This document shows, piece after piece, positions 37,613-46,918 of a stretch of DNA of 64,000 bases. The stretch is from Xanthocytophaga flava (GTDB lineage Bacteria; Bacteroidota; Bacteroidia; Cytophagales; 172606-1): assembly GCA_030068525.1 (NCBI GenBank), contig JASJOS010000013.1:1-64000 (forward strand). Direction: 5' to 3'. Below the pieces are notes generated by a model that was not told the origin of the DNA, did not search any database, and worked only from the letters and a program-made list of their open reading frames with translations. A program made the translations under genes and the position numbers. The stretch's first letter is position 1; the number at the start of each line of letters is the position of its first letter.

Positions 37613-38119
37613 ATGGCAGAGATATCCAATACTAAAAATTCCAGAATAAAATCCGTTCGGATTGATATGACTCCAATGGTTGATCTGGCTTTTTTACTTG
37701 TAACTTTTTTTATGTTAACTACTACTTTCCTAAAACCAAAAATAATGAAGTTGACTATGCCAGAAAAATCTAAAGATAAAGAGGCTGCCGTTATGGATAA
37801 AGTTACTACAACCTTGGTCCTTGATAAAAATAATCTGTTGTATTACTATCAGGGTGCAGAGGATCCTCAGGTTTTCAAAACCGATTACTCTGCCAGCGGT
37901 TTGCGCAAACTAGCGCTTGAAATGGTCAAGAAAGGAGCTGCAATCCACAAAGATGCCATCTTTATTATCAAGCCAACAGAACAGGCATCTTATCAGAATG
38001 TTGTGGATGTGTTGGATGAGATGACAATTACCAATGTAAAGGTGTATGCTGTTCAGAAATTATACCCACAGGAGGTTGCATTGATTGATCAATACAAAGC
38101 GAAACATAATATCCGGTAG
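37613..38119 (+). CDS. ExbD/TolR-family protein (orphan)
   Basis: 168 residues. It has one N-terminal membrane helix (about 22-42) with the functional Asp in IDMTPMVDLAFLLVTFFMLTT, where Asp24 (in MVDL) is the proton-pathway residue of ExbD. The C-terminal periplasmic domain ends in LYPQEVALIDQYKAKHNIR. ExbD acts with ExbB to energise TonB transport. No exbB, tonB or second exbD is beside it, unlike usual Bacteroidota clusters, so it must pair with proteins encoded elsewhere or have a separate role. A terminator follows. Confidence 0.92.
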   Translation: MAEISNTKNSRIKSVRIDMTPMVDLAFLLVTFFMLTTTFLKPKIMKLTMPEKSKDKEAAVMDKVTTTLVLDKNNLLYYYQGAEDPQVFKTDYSASGLRKLALEMVKKGAAIHKDAIFIIKPTEQASYQNVVDVLDEMTITNVKVYAVQKLYPQEVALIDQYKAKHNIR

Positions 38120-38130
38120 ATGTAAATAAA

Positions 38131-38170
38131 AAAACGGATGTGCAACTTATACTAAGGGCACATCCGTTTT
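38131..38170. terminator. Bidirectional terminator between exbD and the COG4091-like gene
   Basis: A 13-bp perfect stem (38131-38143 with 38158-38170) has a 14-nt loop, with an A-run before and T-run after. It serves both converging genes. Confidence 0.85.
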
Positions 38171-38189
38171 ATAAAAAGTAATCTATATT

Positions 38190-39524
38190 CTATGCTGTTA
38201 CTTTGATAGAAGCAGGAGGGAACTTGGCTAGTTGTTCTTTGTAAAGTTCAACACTCAGTAAACCTTCTGGTAAAATAACATCATCAAAAGTAAGAACCTT
38301 ATCTTTTGGAAGGTCTGTTTTCAAAATAGCACCTTCTGCAAGACCAATTGGCAATAGATTTTCCGCACGAGCTATATCATAATTTTCAGCTAAGCCATAC
38401 GTCATATATTCTCCTAGTCCATCTAACTTTTCTCCAGATTTCAAATCTATTTTAGCTGTAGTTACAACTTCTACTGTTGGTGTGCCAATAGGAGCAAGAT
38501 TTGCATCGTTGAAAAGGACAGCGCGTGCAACTGTATTGTGGATTTCAAAATGGCACAAGTGATATGGAGTATAGAAGCAGTAAAGTGGTCCTTCTCCTAA
38601 CTTGTACAAATTCAGGTAATGACGCATGGTTGGGTGTTCGTGTGTACCCAAAACAAAAACGCCCGGACCCGGAGCTGCACCCACTACATAATCTACAATT
38701 CCAGGACCAGCCAGCCACTCATCCAGATCATATAATTCAGGGAATAGTTTGGTTGTTTTCTCAATTGGAGTTCCTGCTTCCATTGTTGGGCCAAACATAC
38801 CACGTTTGCCGACTTTCATTCCTGTTGCATTGGCAACACAAGCTTGTTCGTAAGAGATTTTGGTTCCATCTGCAAATGAGGTTACCATGGCAGGATTTTG
38901 TCCCCATTTTTCTGCAAATCCTTTTTGTGTTGTAGGATTGCGGTATGGATCATGTAGCCCTTTGATATTACCCAAAAGTACTGGACGTACACCAATTCCT
39001 TTTACAAACCGATAAAGGTTCATAATTACACCTGGCTGATCTCCATCTGCTACTGTATAAACAACACCTGCTTTGTCTGCATACGTTTTCAGGATGGAAC
39101 CGATTGTTCCATCAACTTCCGCATTCATCAAAATGACATGCTTGCCGTTTTTGATAGCATGCATTACAACCCGTGCCCCATATTCAATATGACCAGTTAC
39201 TTCCATCACCGCATCTACCTGACCTGCTTCACATAAAAGAAATGGGTTGTCAGTTACTGCAAATTTTTTGCGGGATATAGATTCTTCCAGTTGAGCTGTA
39301 GTACCTACTTCTACTATATCAGATTCAGCGATTCCTGCTTCACGATAAGCTCTTTTGGCAGTTTCCAGTGTCCGATTGGAAATAGCTACCAGCTCCATTC
39401 CTTTTACAAACTGGCAGATTTGCAACGCAATACCTCTGGCCATAAATCCGGCCCCTACCATAGCTACCCGAATAGGATTCCCTTCGCTATGTCTTTTTTC
39501 TAATGCACTATCAACAATAATCAT
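38190..39524 (-). CDS. NAD(P)-dependent oxidoreductase with SAF-like C-terminus (COG4091-like, homoserine-dehydrogenase-like)
   Basis: 444 residues. The Rossmann N-terminus has VAMVGAGFMARGIALQI (about 20-36). A catalytic-domain stretch VYTVADGDQPGVIMNLYRFV and GLHDPYRNPTT follow. The last 100 residues have a SAF-like ending (AENYDIARAENLLPIGLAEGAILKTDL). The family is annotated as predicted homoserine dehydrogenases, often beside nucleotide-sugar genes. Here it follows rfbF, an SDR gene and an rfbC-like gene on the same strand, so it may reduce a keto-sugar intermediate. The substrate is unknown. Confidence 0.83.
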   Translation of the reverse strand: MIIVDSALEKRHSEGNPIRVAMVGAGFMARGIALQICQFVKGMELVAISNRTLETAKRAYREAGIAESDIVEVGTTAQLEESISRKKFAVTDNPFLLCEAGQVDAVMEVTGHIEYGARVVMHAIKNGKHVILMNAEVDGTIGSILKTYADKAGVVYTVADGDQPGVIMNLYRFVKGIGVRPVLLGNIKGLHDPYRNPTTQKGFAEKWGQNPAMVTSFADGTKISYEQACVANATGMKVGKRGMFGPTMEAGTPIEKTTKLFPELYDLDEWLAGPGIVDYVVGAAPGPGVFVLGTHEHPTMRHYLNLYKLGEGPLYCFYTPYHLCHFEIHNTVARAVLFNDANLAPIGTPTVEVVTTAKIDLKSGEKLDGLGEYMTYGLAENYDIARAENLLPIGLAEGAILKTDLPKDKVLTFDDVILPEGLLSVELYKEQLAKFPPASIKVTA

Positions 39525-39574
39525 ACAGAGAATTTTTATGGTTAAGACATTACACTCGTTTCTTACAGATTTGC

Positions 39575-40126
39575 TTATCCTACTGGAGCTAGAATAGTTT
39601 CATTAAAATCAGCCCAAGCTGCATCTTTGGCCGAAATAACTGTTGGAGTTATAGGCAGTTGGATGCCAAACGCCGGATCATTCCAGCGAAGACCTCCTTC
39701 AGCACCAGGAGTGTAGAATTGAGTAACCTGATATGTTACTTCTGTCTCATCTTCTAAAGTTACAAAACCATGTGCAAAGTCTTCAGGTACATATAGCATT
39801 TTGTGGTTTTTCTCAGTTAGCTCAACTGCAATCCACTTTTTGTAGGTAGGGGAGGCCGGACGAAGATCGATAATCACATCCAGAATAGCTCCTTTTGTAC
39901 AACGTACCAGCTTTGTTTCCTGATGAGGAGCCCGTTGAAAGTGCATTCCACGAAAAGTACCTTTTACTTTATTATAGGAAACATTGGTTTGTACTACATT
40001 ACCGTTCAGTCCATGTTCTTCCATTTCGCGTTTACACCATGAACGGCCAAAAAAACCACGTTCGTCCTCTAATTTCTTGATTTCTAAAATAAAGGCCCCT
40101 TTAAGTTCTGTTTCTGTGAATATCAT
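39575..40126 (-). CDS. rfbC: dTDP-4-dehydrorhamnose 3,5-epimerase-like protein
   Basis: 183 residues, cupin-type RmlC fold. The motifs are DERGFFGRSWCKREMEE, KGTFRGMHFQRAPHQETKLVRC (with the catalytic His in GMHF) and LYVPEDFAHGFVTLEDETEVTYQVTQFY. True RmlC epimerises at C3 and C5 of the 4-keto sugar. The gene is not with rmlA, rmlB or rmlD but follows an SDR gene and rfbF, so the substrate is probably a CDP-linked keto-sugar. A 97-bp gap separates it from the SDR gene. Confidence 0.9.
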   Translation of the reverse strand: MIFTETELKGAFILEIKKLEDERGFFGRSWCKREMEEHGLNGNVVQTNVSYNKVKGTFRGMHFQRAPHQETKLVRCTKGAILDVIIDLRPASPTYKKWIAVELTEKNHKMLYVPEDFAHGFVTLEDETEVTYQVTQFYTPGAEGGLRWNDPAFGIQLPITPTVISAKDAAWADFNETILAPVG

Positions 40127-40223
40127 TAGCTGCGTAAGTTGGTTTATAGGTTGGTTTGCTTTAGAGTACAGATACAGGGAGTTTTACATCTGAGAAATAT
40201 AAAACTCCCTATGGTGTCACTAA

Positions 40224-41270
40224 TTATTTTGCCCAGACAAGTTGACTGTCAATTAATTGCTTGTCCTGGAGTGTGTTCAGTACTTTTAAGCGCATTAGTT
40301 GAGAGTTACGGAAGTTGCCATCTGCAAAGCCCATTGCTTCCAGATTTTCTTTCAGTTCCTCAATGGTGTCTATCAATGTTCTTTTTACCTGGTGATTAGG
40401 TGCCAGCTTTGCGTACAAATCAAAGTTTACACGATAAGAACGTTTGTCTGGAGGTGCTTCCTGGTTTATCGATACTTGTGTACCTGGTATAATCTGTGCT
40501 ACTGCTTCTGCAATTTCTTTTACCTGATAATTCCAGACATTACTGCCTGTATTAATTGCTAAAAATTCACCCCCATTAGAAGCTGGACGTTCAATTGCCC
40601 ATTCAATAGCAATAGCCATATCTTTTACGTTAATCAATGGTCTCCATGGTGTACCATCACTTAGTATCGTGATTTGTTTAGAAGTTACAGCACCTGCAAC
40701 AAAATCATTTAAAACTAAGTCCAAACGAAGACGGTTACTCATACCACATGCTGTCGCAAAACGTAGACATGTAATTGTAAAGTTACTGTCTGCCAGCGGT
40801 TTAAGATCGCGTTCTGTGAATATTTTAGAACGAGCATAGGCTGTTAACGGATTTAATTCAGAATCTTCTGTTTTCGCACCTTCTCCACCTGCACCATATA
40901 CACTACAACTAGATGCAAATATAAATGATTTAACACCTGCTGCTTTTGCTTTTTCAGCCAGCGCAATACTCGATTTATGGTTTACATCAATCGTTACCTC
41001 TTCATATTTGTTGCCCATTGGATCGTTAGAAACTGCTGCCAAATGGACAACCGCATCTACACCTTCCAGAATAGAAGCCGGAACGTTACGGATATCACCA
41101 AATAATTGTTCATCCAGTTTGCTTTCAGGTAGGAAATCGGCATTGGTTAAACAATTGGCAAAGTATGCCATATCATATCCAATCAATGTCGCTTGAGGAA
41201 ATACACTACGTAGATGTGCTACTACTCCAGGACCTACATAGCCCATATTTCCAGTAATGAGGATTTTCAT
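40224..41270 (-). CDS. NAD-dependent epimerase/dehydratase (extended SDR) for a nucleotide sugar
   Basis: 348 residues. The NAD motif is GNMGYVGPGVV (about 7-17), a GxxGxxG fold. The catalytic set is SSCSVYG and YARSK (Tyr and Lys), and the C-terminal sugar-binding half has ATACGMSNRLRLDLVLNDF. It is an extended SDR such as a 4,6-dehydratase, 4-epimerase or reductase; the exact reaction cannot be called. The rfbF gene just upstream points to a CDP-sugar substrate. Confidence 0.9.
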   Translation of the reverse strand: MKILITGNMGYVGPGVVAHLRSVFPQATLIGYDMAYFANCLTNADFLPESKLDEQLFGDIRNVPASILEGVDAVVHLAAVSNDPMGNKYEEVTIDVNHKSSIALAEKAKAAGVKSFIFASSCSVYGAGGEGAKTEDSELNPLTAYARSKIFTERDLKPLADSNFTITCLRFATACGMSNRLRLDLVLNDFVAGAVTSKQITILSDGTPWRPLINVKDMAIAIEWAIERPASNGGEFLAINTGSNVWNYQVKEIAEAVAQIIPGTQVSINQEAPPDKRSYRVNFDLYAKLAPNHQVKRTLIDTIEELKENLEAMGFADGNFRNSQLMRLKVLNTLQDKQLIDSQLVWAK

Positions 41271-41344
41271 GTAAAGTAGATTGTTAGTAAGATTTGAATG
41301 ATTGAACAGGTATTATGAATTGCTATATATATAATAATAGACAA

Positions 41345-42127
41345 CTATTGCCATACTTTCCAGGGAGCTTTCTTCTGATGCCACATTTCTTCCAGTACGA
41401 CTTTATCACGAAGTGTATCCATTGGTTGCCAGAATCCTGTATGGCGATAAGCTTGCAGCTGACCATCTTCTGCTAATTTTTCCATAGGCTCACGTTCCCA
41501 GATTGTTGTATCATCTTTCAGATACTTAAAGATGCCAGGTTCCAATACAAAGAAACCGCCATTGATCCATGGAGCACCACCATCACCTGTTGGTTTTTCT
41601 TTAAATGAGTGAATAGAGGTATCTTCATCTGTTAGTGTAAATGCACCAAAACGGCCTGGTTGCTGAACAGCTGTTAATGTAGCTAGTTTGTTTCCTTTCT
41701 TATGATATTCAACCAGTTCAGTGATATTTACATTACTTACACCATCACCATAGGTAAGGCAAAAACTACTATTACCTACATATTCTTCCACCCGTTTCAA
41801 ACGACCTCCTGTCATTGTGTCTTCTCCTGTATCTACTAATGTAACCTTCCATGACTCTTTGGGAGTTCTATGGATAGACATAGTATTGGTACGCAGGTCA
41901 AAGGTAACATCAGAGTTTAACAGATAATAATCTGCAAAATAATCTTTTATAATATGTTGCTTGTATCCGCAGCAAATTACAAAATCATTAATTCCATGGT
42001 GTGAATAAATTTTAAGAATGTGCCAAAGAATAGGTTTGCCACCAATTTCAACCATAGGTTTTGGACGGATACCACTTTCTTCGCTGATACGAGTACCAAA
42101 TCCACCAGCAAAAATAACTGCTTTCAT
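41345..42127 (-). CDS. rfbF: Glucose-1-phosphate cytidylyltransferase
   Basis: 260 residues. The nucleotidyltransferase signature [36 protein letters not shown] has the GGxGTR loop. GDGVSNVN is the metal-binding Asp motif. [22 protein letters not shown] matches RfbF. It makes CDP-glucose from glucose-1-phosphate and CTP, the entry to CDP-dideoxyhexoses and related sugars. No rfbG (CDP-glucose 4,6-dehydratase) is clearly present beside it, unless the adjacent SDR takes that role. Confidence 0.95.
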   Translation of the reverse strand: MKAVIFAGGFGTRISEESGIRPKPMVEIGGKPILWHILKIYSHHGINDFVICCGYKQHIIKDYFADYYLLNSDVTFDLRTNTMSIHRTPKESWKVTLVDTGEDTMTGGRLKRVEEYVGNSSFCLTYGDGVSNVNITELVEYHKKGNKLATLTAVQQPGRFGAFTLTDEDTSIHSFKEKPTGDGGAPWINGGFFVLEPGIFKYLKDDTTIWEREPMEKLAEDGQLQAYRHTGFWQPMDTLRDKVVLEEMWHQKKAPWKVWQ

Positions 42128-42272
42128 AAGGGAATAGTTGTAAAGATGAGGTAGGGGTTTATGAAAAAAACTAAAATAAATTCAAAAAAAGTCGTACAAT
42201 TCCCCTAATCTTCTACTTACCAACTTCACAGCCAGAGGAAAAGATTTTACTAGTACAGTAACCAATAGTATA

Positions 42273-43499
42273 TTAATTAAGGACGATCTCTTTTTTCTCA
42301 GAATTAAACCGTTGCAAAGCCATTTCTGCAACTGTTTTTCCTATCGAAAGAGAGGACGTGGCAGCAGGAGAGGGGGCATTACAAACATTTATGATATGCT
42401 TATCTTCTAAAATCATGAAATCATCGATCAAACCACCTGTTCGGTCGCAAGCTTGTGCCCGTACTCCAGCATTTCCTGGAATGAGATCATTTTCCTGAAT
42501 TTCAGGGATAAGTTTTTGGAGTGCTTTTGTAAAAGCTGCTTTGGAAAAAGAACGATAATATTCTCCCAAACCGGTACGCCAGTATTTGGCTGCTACCTTA
42601 CGGAATCCTGGCCATGCAATTGACTCTGAAAAATCACTCCAGTTAAAGTCTGTTTTTTTATATCCTTCACGTTTAAACGAAAATACAGCATTTGGACCAG
42701 CTTCAACTCCACCTTTGACCATACGTGTGAAGTGAACACCCAGGAATGGGAAATTAGGATCAGGAACGGGATAGATAAGTCCTTTCACCAGGTATTCTTT
42801 CTCTTTCTTTATTTCGTAATACTCTCCTCGGAAGGGGATAATCCGGACATTGATATTTTTGTGAGTGAGAGCTGCAATCTTGTCAGAGAATAGGCCAGCA
42901 CAGTTGATAACCAACTTAGTCTCAAAGGTTTGTTTATCTGTAATTACTTCTGTTGAAGTGCTTCCAGGTTTAATATCCAGTACTTTTTGTTCATGCAGAA
43001 TTTCGCCTCCTAGCTTTTTGAAAACTTCTGCATATTTATAAGATACGTCTGTATAGTCAATGATGCCTGTGTAAGGAACCCAGATTCCAGAAATGCCACT
43101 ACAGTGTGGTTCATGTTCCCGAATCTCTGCCTGTGAAATTTTTCGGATATCTGTAAGTCCGTTTTGAATACCGCGATTATAGATATTTTCCAGTGCAGGA
43201 AGTTCTTCCTGGCTTGTTGCTACTATAATCTTGCCACACAGGTCAAATTTTATATCATTCTCTCTGCAGAACTCAAGTAGTTCATTGTACCCATTGATAC
43301 AATTAGTAGCTTTTAGACTACCAGGTTTATAGTAGATGCCCGAATGGATCACCCCACTATTATTACCTGTCTGATGTTTGGCTAATTGCTTTTCTTTTTC
43401 AAGAAGAATAATTTTTAGGTCAGGTTTGTTTTTCTTTAGACGAAGTGCTGTAGCTAATCCTACAATTCCTCCTCCTACAACAAGAATGTCATATTTCAT
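42273..43499 (-). CDS. lhgO: L-2-hydroxyglutarate oxidase-like FAD protein
   Basis: 408 residues. The FAD-binding N-terminus is ILVVGGGIVGLATALRL. The DAO-type fold has NNSGVIHSGIYYKPGSLKA and PFRGEYYEI, and the C-terminus has GNAGVRAQACDRTGGLIDDF. These match LhgO, which oxidises L-2-hydroxyglutarate to 2-oxoglutarate and passes electrons to the quinone pool. It lies 145 bp upstream of rfbF; a link to sugar synthesis is not evident. Confidence 0.92.
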   Translation of the reverse strand: MKYDILVVGGGIVGLATALRLKKNKPDLKIILLEKEKQLAKHQTGNNSGVIHSGIYYKPGSLKATNCINGYNELLEFCRENDIKFDLCGKIIVATSQEELPALENIYNRGIQNGLTDIRKISQAEIREHEPHCSGISGIWVPYTGIIDYTDVSYKYAEVFKKLGGEILHEQKVLDIKPGSTSTEVITDKQTFETKLVINCAGLFSDKIAALTHKNINVRIIPFRGEYYEIKKEKEYLVKGLIYPVPDPNFPFLGVHFTRMVKGGVEAGPNAVFSFKREGYKKTDFNWSDFSESIAWPGFRKVAAKYWRTGLGEYYRSFSKAAFTKALQKLIPEIQENDLIPGNAGVRAQACDRTGGLIDDFMILEDKHIINVCNAPSPAATSSLSIGKTVAEMALQRFNSEKKEIVLN

Positions 43500-44384
43500 C
43501 GTATAGTAAATTAATTGTTTCTATGCTGGTTGGATATAGTCCGAGGTACAACCACGCAACTTTATAAGCCAGTATCCAAATGAATTTTTACAAGTCCGAA
43601 TTTACTACTATGTATGATAATTACAAGTATTGATACGGGTAGCAATTGAAATGTAATTTATGGCCGTTTACTTTTCTTTAGTTGTATAATGGCTATATAT
43701 GTAAACATGAGTAATTGATATGAATAGATAAGTATTTGTTTTTCAGCCGTATATTTTTTGTTTTGTTTGTTTATATTACTTTTTTATTGTATTATTTTTA
43801 TTTAATATTTGATTTGTCTGGAATAGATAGAAGGTTAATTTACTGAAAAAATAGTAAACGCCGCCTCAAAAAAATCTTGTTTTTGGAGAAGTAGGACTTG
43901 CAAGTTTTCGTAGAGTCTTCTATGTTTTGGCTACCAGTGTACTCATTAACTGGTAGCGATATTTCATTAGTTACTTTGTCTGCCATCTCTACATTTCTAT
44001 AATAACTCTAATCTATATTAACTCTGCTAGAGCTTTATGTTGGGTCGGTACAACGTGTTTTCGCTGTAAACTATTGATTACTAGTTTATTCGTTTGTTTT
44101 AAGCTTTTCACGTGAAAACTTTTTCTGTGGTTATAGTTATAATTATGTTAAGTATTGATTTTGATTAATTTTTTGGATAATATATGGATAAATAATGGAT
44201 AATAATAGGATTCGTTAGGATGGTAAAGATTTTTGATACAGTGTTATACAAATAGAATCGTTATTTACATGGAATAGTTGTACTTATGTTATATTTTTGT
44301 CGCTTTTGAGAAGCTTTTTTTCTGACTATGTGTTTATTTGCAAATAGTTCTGTCTTGATAATATTCTATAGTAAGTAAAAAATA
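43500..44384. other. Long AT-rich region without a gene
   Basis: 885 bp, very AT-rich, stops in all frames. A 9-bp hairpin (43930-43938 with 43949-43957, 10-nt loop) is the clearest structure. It lies between divergent genes lhgO (minus) and the amidotransferase-like gene (plus), so it must hold both promoters, but it is far longer than needed. Confidence 0.5.
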
Positions 44385-45206
44385 ATGAAAGATATGAGAA
44401 TTGCTATTCTGGATTTGTATGATGGATCAGCCAATGAAGGAATACGGTGTATAAAAGAATTAATGTTATCTTTTGCTCAAACTACTACTGTAGATGTTTC
44501 TTTTACTATTTTTGATGTAAGACAGAAAAACGAAATACCTGATCTGAGTTATGATCTGTATATTTCTACAGGTGGTCCCGGTAGTCCTGTAGAAAGTGAA
44601 GGGACAGAATGGGAGCTTTTGTTTTTTGAATTGATGAATAACCTTCGTGATTACAACAGAAGATTTCCTGAACATAAAAAATACGTTTTTCTGATAAGCC
44701 ATTCCTTTCAGATTTTCTGTCGATATTTTGAATTAGGTGTTCTCACTCAGCGTAAATCACATGCCTTCGGTATTTTTCCTGTGCATCGTACTGTTCATGG
44801 ACTTCAGGAATTATACTTTGAAAATCTGGATGATCCATTTTGGGTGGTAGATAGCCGGGACTGGCAAGTAACCCAGATTAATGAAATAAAACTGAAAGAG
44901 TGGGGTGGGCAGATTCTCTGTTATGAAAAGCTAAGACCTCTTATTGATCTGGAGCGGGCTGTAATGGCTATTCGTTTCGATGAAGCTTTCTTTGGAACGC
45001 AATTTCACCCTGAGATTGATGCGGCTGGTATGTTGCGTCACCTGGATACAAAAGATAAAAGAGAGATTATTATTGCCAACTATGGAATTGATAAGTATCA
45101 CGAAATGATACGTTATCTGGCAGATCCGGATAAAATAGCATTTACTTATCAGACAATCCTACCTACATTTTTACGAATAGCCCTTCCTCATTCTATAGAA
45201 TTGTGA
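44385..45206 (+). CDS. Class I glutamine-amidotransferase-like protein without the catalytic Cys
   Basis: 273 residues. The fold shows an early STGGPGSPVE (oxyanion-type Gly-Pro-Gly turn) and the C-terminal FGTQFHPEID with the His and Glu of the catalytic triad. The nucleophile elbow reads LISHSFQIF where active enzymes have a Cys (GxCxGHQ), so the Cys is replaced by Ser and the elbow His by Phe. It may be inactive as a glutaminase, or use Ser. It stands upstream of, but separate from, the thiamine operon riboswitch. Function unknown. Confidence 0.8.
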   Translation: MKDMRIAILDLYDGSANEGIRCIKELMLSFAQTTTVDVSFTIFDVRQKNEIPDLSYDLYISTGGPGSPVESEGTEWELLFFELMNNLRDYNRRFPEHKKYVFLISHSFQIFCRYFELGVLTQRKSHAFGIFPVHRTVHGLQELYFENLDDPFWVVDSRDWQVTQINEIKLKEWGGQILCYEKLRPLIDLERAVMAIRFDEAFFGTQFHPEIDAAGMLRHLDTKDKREIIIANYGIDKYHEMIRYLADPDKIAFTYQTILPTFLRIALPHSIEL

Positions 45207-45264
45207 TATGAACTGAGGAAATATTTGTATTTCCATTCGTTTCGCTTACTTTTGGCATTGTCAA

Positions 45265-45345
45265 CTTTAGGGGTGTCAGTATTTTTTTACTGACTGAGAT
45301 CAAACCCTCATAACCTGATACCGTTCATACGGTCGTAGGAAAAAG
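45265..45345 (+). promoter_or_regulatory. TPP riboswitch (THI box)
   Basis: Conserved elements occur in order: AGGGGTG near 45270, ACTGAGAT at 45293-45300, CAAACCCT at 45301-45308, ACCTGAT at 45313-45319, CGTAGGAAAA at 45334-45343. It lies about 60 bp before the thiM start. It should shut off thiMED-tenA when thiamine pyrophosphate is high. Identified from motif order and position, not by covariance search. Confidence 0.93.
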
Positions 45346-45402
45346 TTGGATGCGGTTTTGTCATCCCCTGAGTTGTTATTTTGGACAAATAAACGGAATA
45401 AC

Positions 45403-46206
45403 ATGCAACTCAATCCGCATCAAATCTGGCGTGATATCCAGGCCATTCGATCTGCCCAACCCTTAATACATAATATTACCAACTTTGTGGTTATGAATAC
45501 TACTGCCAATGCTTTACTGGCAATAGGTGCATCTCCAGCTATGGTGCATGCAACAGAAGAAGTGGAAGAGTTTGTGTCCATTTCACAGGCATTGGTTGTT
45601 AATATAGGTACACTGGATGCAAATTTTGTGGGTGGAATGGAATTGGCAATGAAACAGGCACATAAACTCAACAAGCCCATCGTATTTGATCCGGTAGGAG
45701 TGGGGGCTACGTCTTATCGGAATCAAGTCAGCACTCAATTAATCCAAGCTACACCACCTTCTGTCATTCGTGGAAACGCTTCAGAAATAATGGCTCTAGC
45801 CGGACTGGATGCTCAAACAAAGGGCGTGGATAGTATTTATGGGTCTGAAGCTGCTCTGAATGCTGCTTATTTTTTAAGTAAGAAGTATAACTCTACAGTT
45901 GTTATCAGTGGGGCCACCGATTTTATTATATATCAGGATAATATGGTATCCATTGCAAACGGACATCCCCTTATGTCTAAGGTGACTGGAATGGGATGCA
46001 CTGCTACTGCATTGATTGGGGCATTTGTCGCTATTAATCCAAATTACTTTGAAGCTGCTGCTCATGCAATGGCTGTTATGGGAATAAGTGGGGAAATCGC
46101 AGCAGAGAAAAATCCATATCCTGGCAGTCTTCAGATTAATTTCTTAGATACGCTGCATAAGTTAACAGGAGACGATATTCTGTATCGTTTGCAAGTAACA
46201 TCATAA
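45403..46206 (+). CDS. thiM: Hydroxyethylthiazole kinase
   Basis: 267 residues from the ATG at 45403 (MQLNPHQIWRDIQAIRSAQPLIHNITNFVVMNTTANALLA); the frame is open from 45346, within the riboswitch expression platform. Motifs include PLIHNITN, DPVGVGAT and VTGMGCTATALIGAF for ATP and substrate. ThiM phosphorylates the thiazole alcohol in thiamine salvage. First gene after the TPP riboswitch, followed by thiE, thiD and tenA. Confidence 0.96.
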   Translation: MQLNPHQIWRDIQAIRSAQPLIHNITNFVVMNTTANALLAIGASPAMVHATEEVEEFVSISQALVVNIGTLDANFVGGMELAMKQAHKLNKPIVFDPVGVGATSYRNQVSTQLIQATPPSVIRGNASEIMALAGLDAQTKGVDSIYGSEAALNAAYFLSKKYNSTVVISGATDFIIYQDNMVSIANGHPLMSKVTGMGCTATALIGAFVAINPNYFEAAAHAMAVMGISGEIAAEKNPYPGSLQINFLDTLHKLTGDDILYRLQVTS

Positions 46207-46294
46207 ATAGGAAAGGTATTCCTGTCGTTATATCAATTATTATGTTAACTTACTATTTGGGTACTCTTATAGGATAGCCAGGGGAGAATAAAGT

Positions 46295-46918
46295 ATGTCA
46301 AAATTATATTTAGTAACAGATAGTCTTATTTGTCAACAGGCAGGATACAATGTTGAATATGTTGTCGAGCAAGCGTGTAAGGCTGGTGTAAATTGGGTTC
46401 AGTTACGGGAAAAAGATCTGTCAACAGAAGATTTTATTGCCTTGGCTCATAAGGTGTTGGCTATTACCCGAATGTATAATGCTAAACTGATCATCAATGA
46501 TCGAGTAGAGGTTGCTGTGGCGGTTGATGCAGATGGGGTACATATTGGACAAGATGATATGTCTTATACTCAAGCAAGAGAACTAATGGGCTATACAAAA
46601 ATTATTGGTTTGTCTGTTAACAATTTGCCTGAGCTAACTGCTGCCAATGCTCTGGATGTAGATTATGTAGGAATTGCGTCTATCTTTTCGACAACCACAA
46701 AACTGGACACAACTTCTGAACTAGGTATTGAAGGGTTAAGAAGTCTGTGTACACAAACCAAACATAGTACATACGCTATTGGGGGGATTAATCAGACAAA
46801 TATTCAACAAGTTATCCAAACGGGTGTAACGGGAGTTGCCGTTGTCTCTGCCATTTGTGGAACCGCGTCTCCGTATGATGCAACACGAACTTTAATTCAA
46901 CTTATCGAAAACGCATGA
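46295..46918 (+). CDS. thiE: Thiamine phosphate synthase
   Basis: 207 residues. A TIM barrel with WVQLREKDLS, LIINDRVEVAVAVDADGVHIGQDD and YVGIASIFSTTTK, and the Gly-rich AIGGIN. It joins HMP-pyrophosphate and thiazole-phosphate to thiamine phosphate. The stop overlaps the thiD start by 4 bp (ATGA), which implies translational coupling. Confidence 0.96.
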   Translation: MSKLYLVTDSLICQQAGYNVEYVVEQACKAGVNWVQLREKDLSTEDFIALAHKVLAITRMYNAKLIINDRVEVAVAVDADGVHIGQDDMSYTQARELMGYTKIIGLSVNNLPELTAANALDVDYVGIASIFSTTTKLDTTSELGIEGLRSLCTQTKHSTYAIGGINQTNIQQVIQTGVTGVAVVSAICGTASPYDATRTLIQLIENA

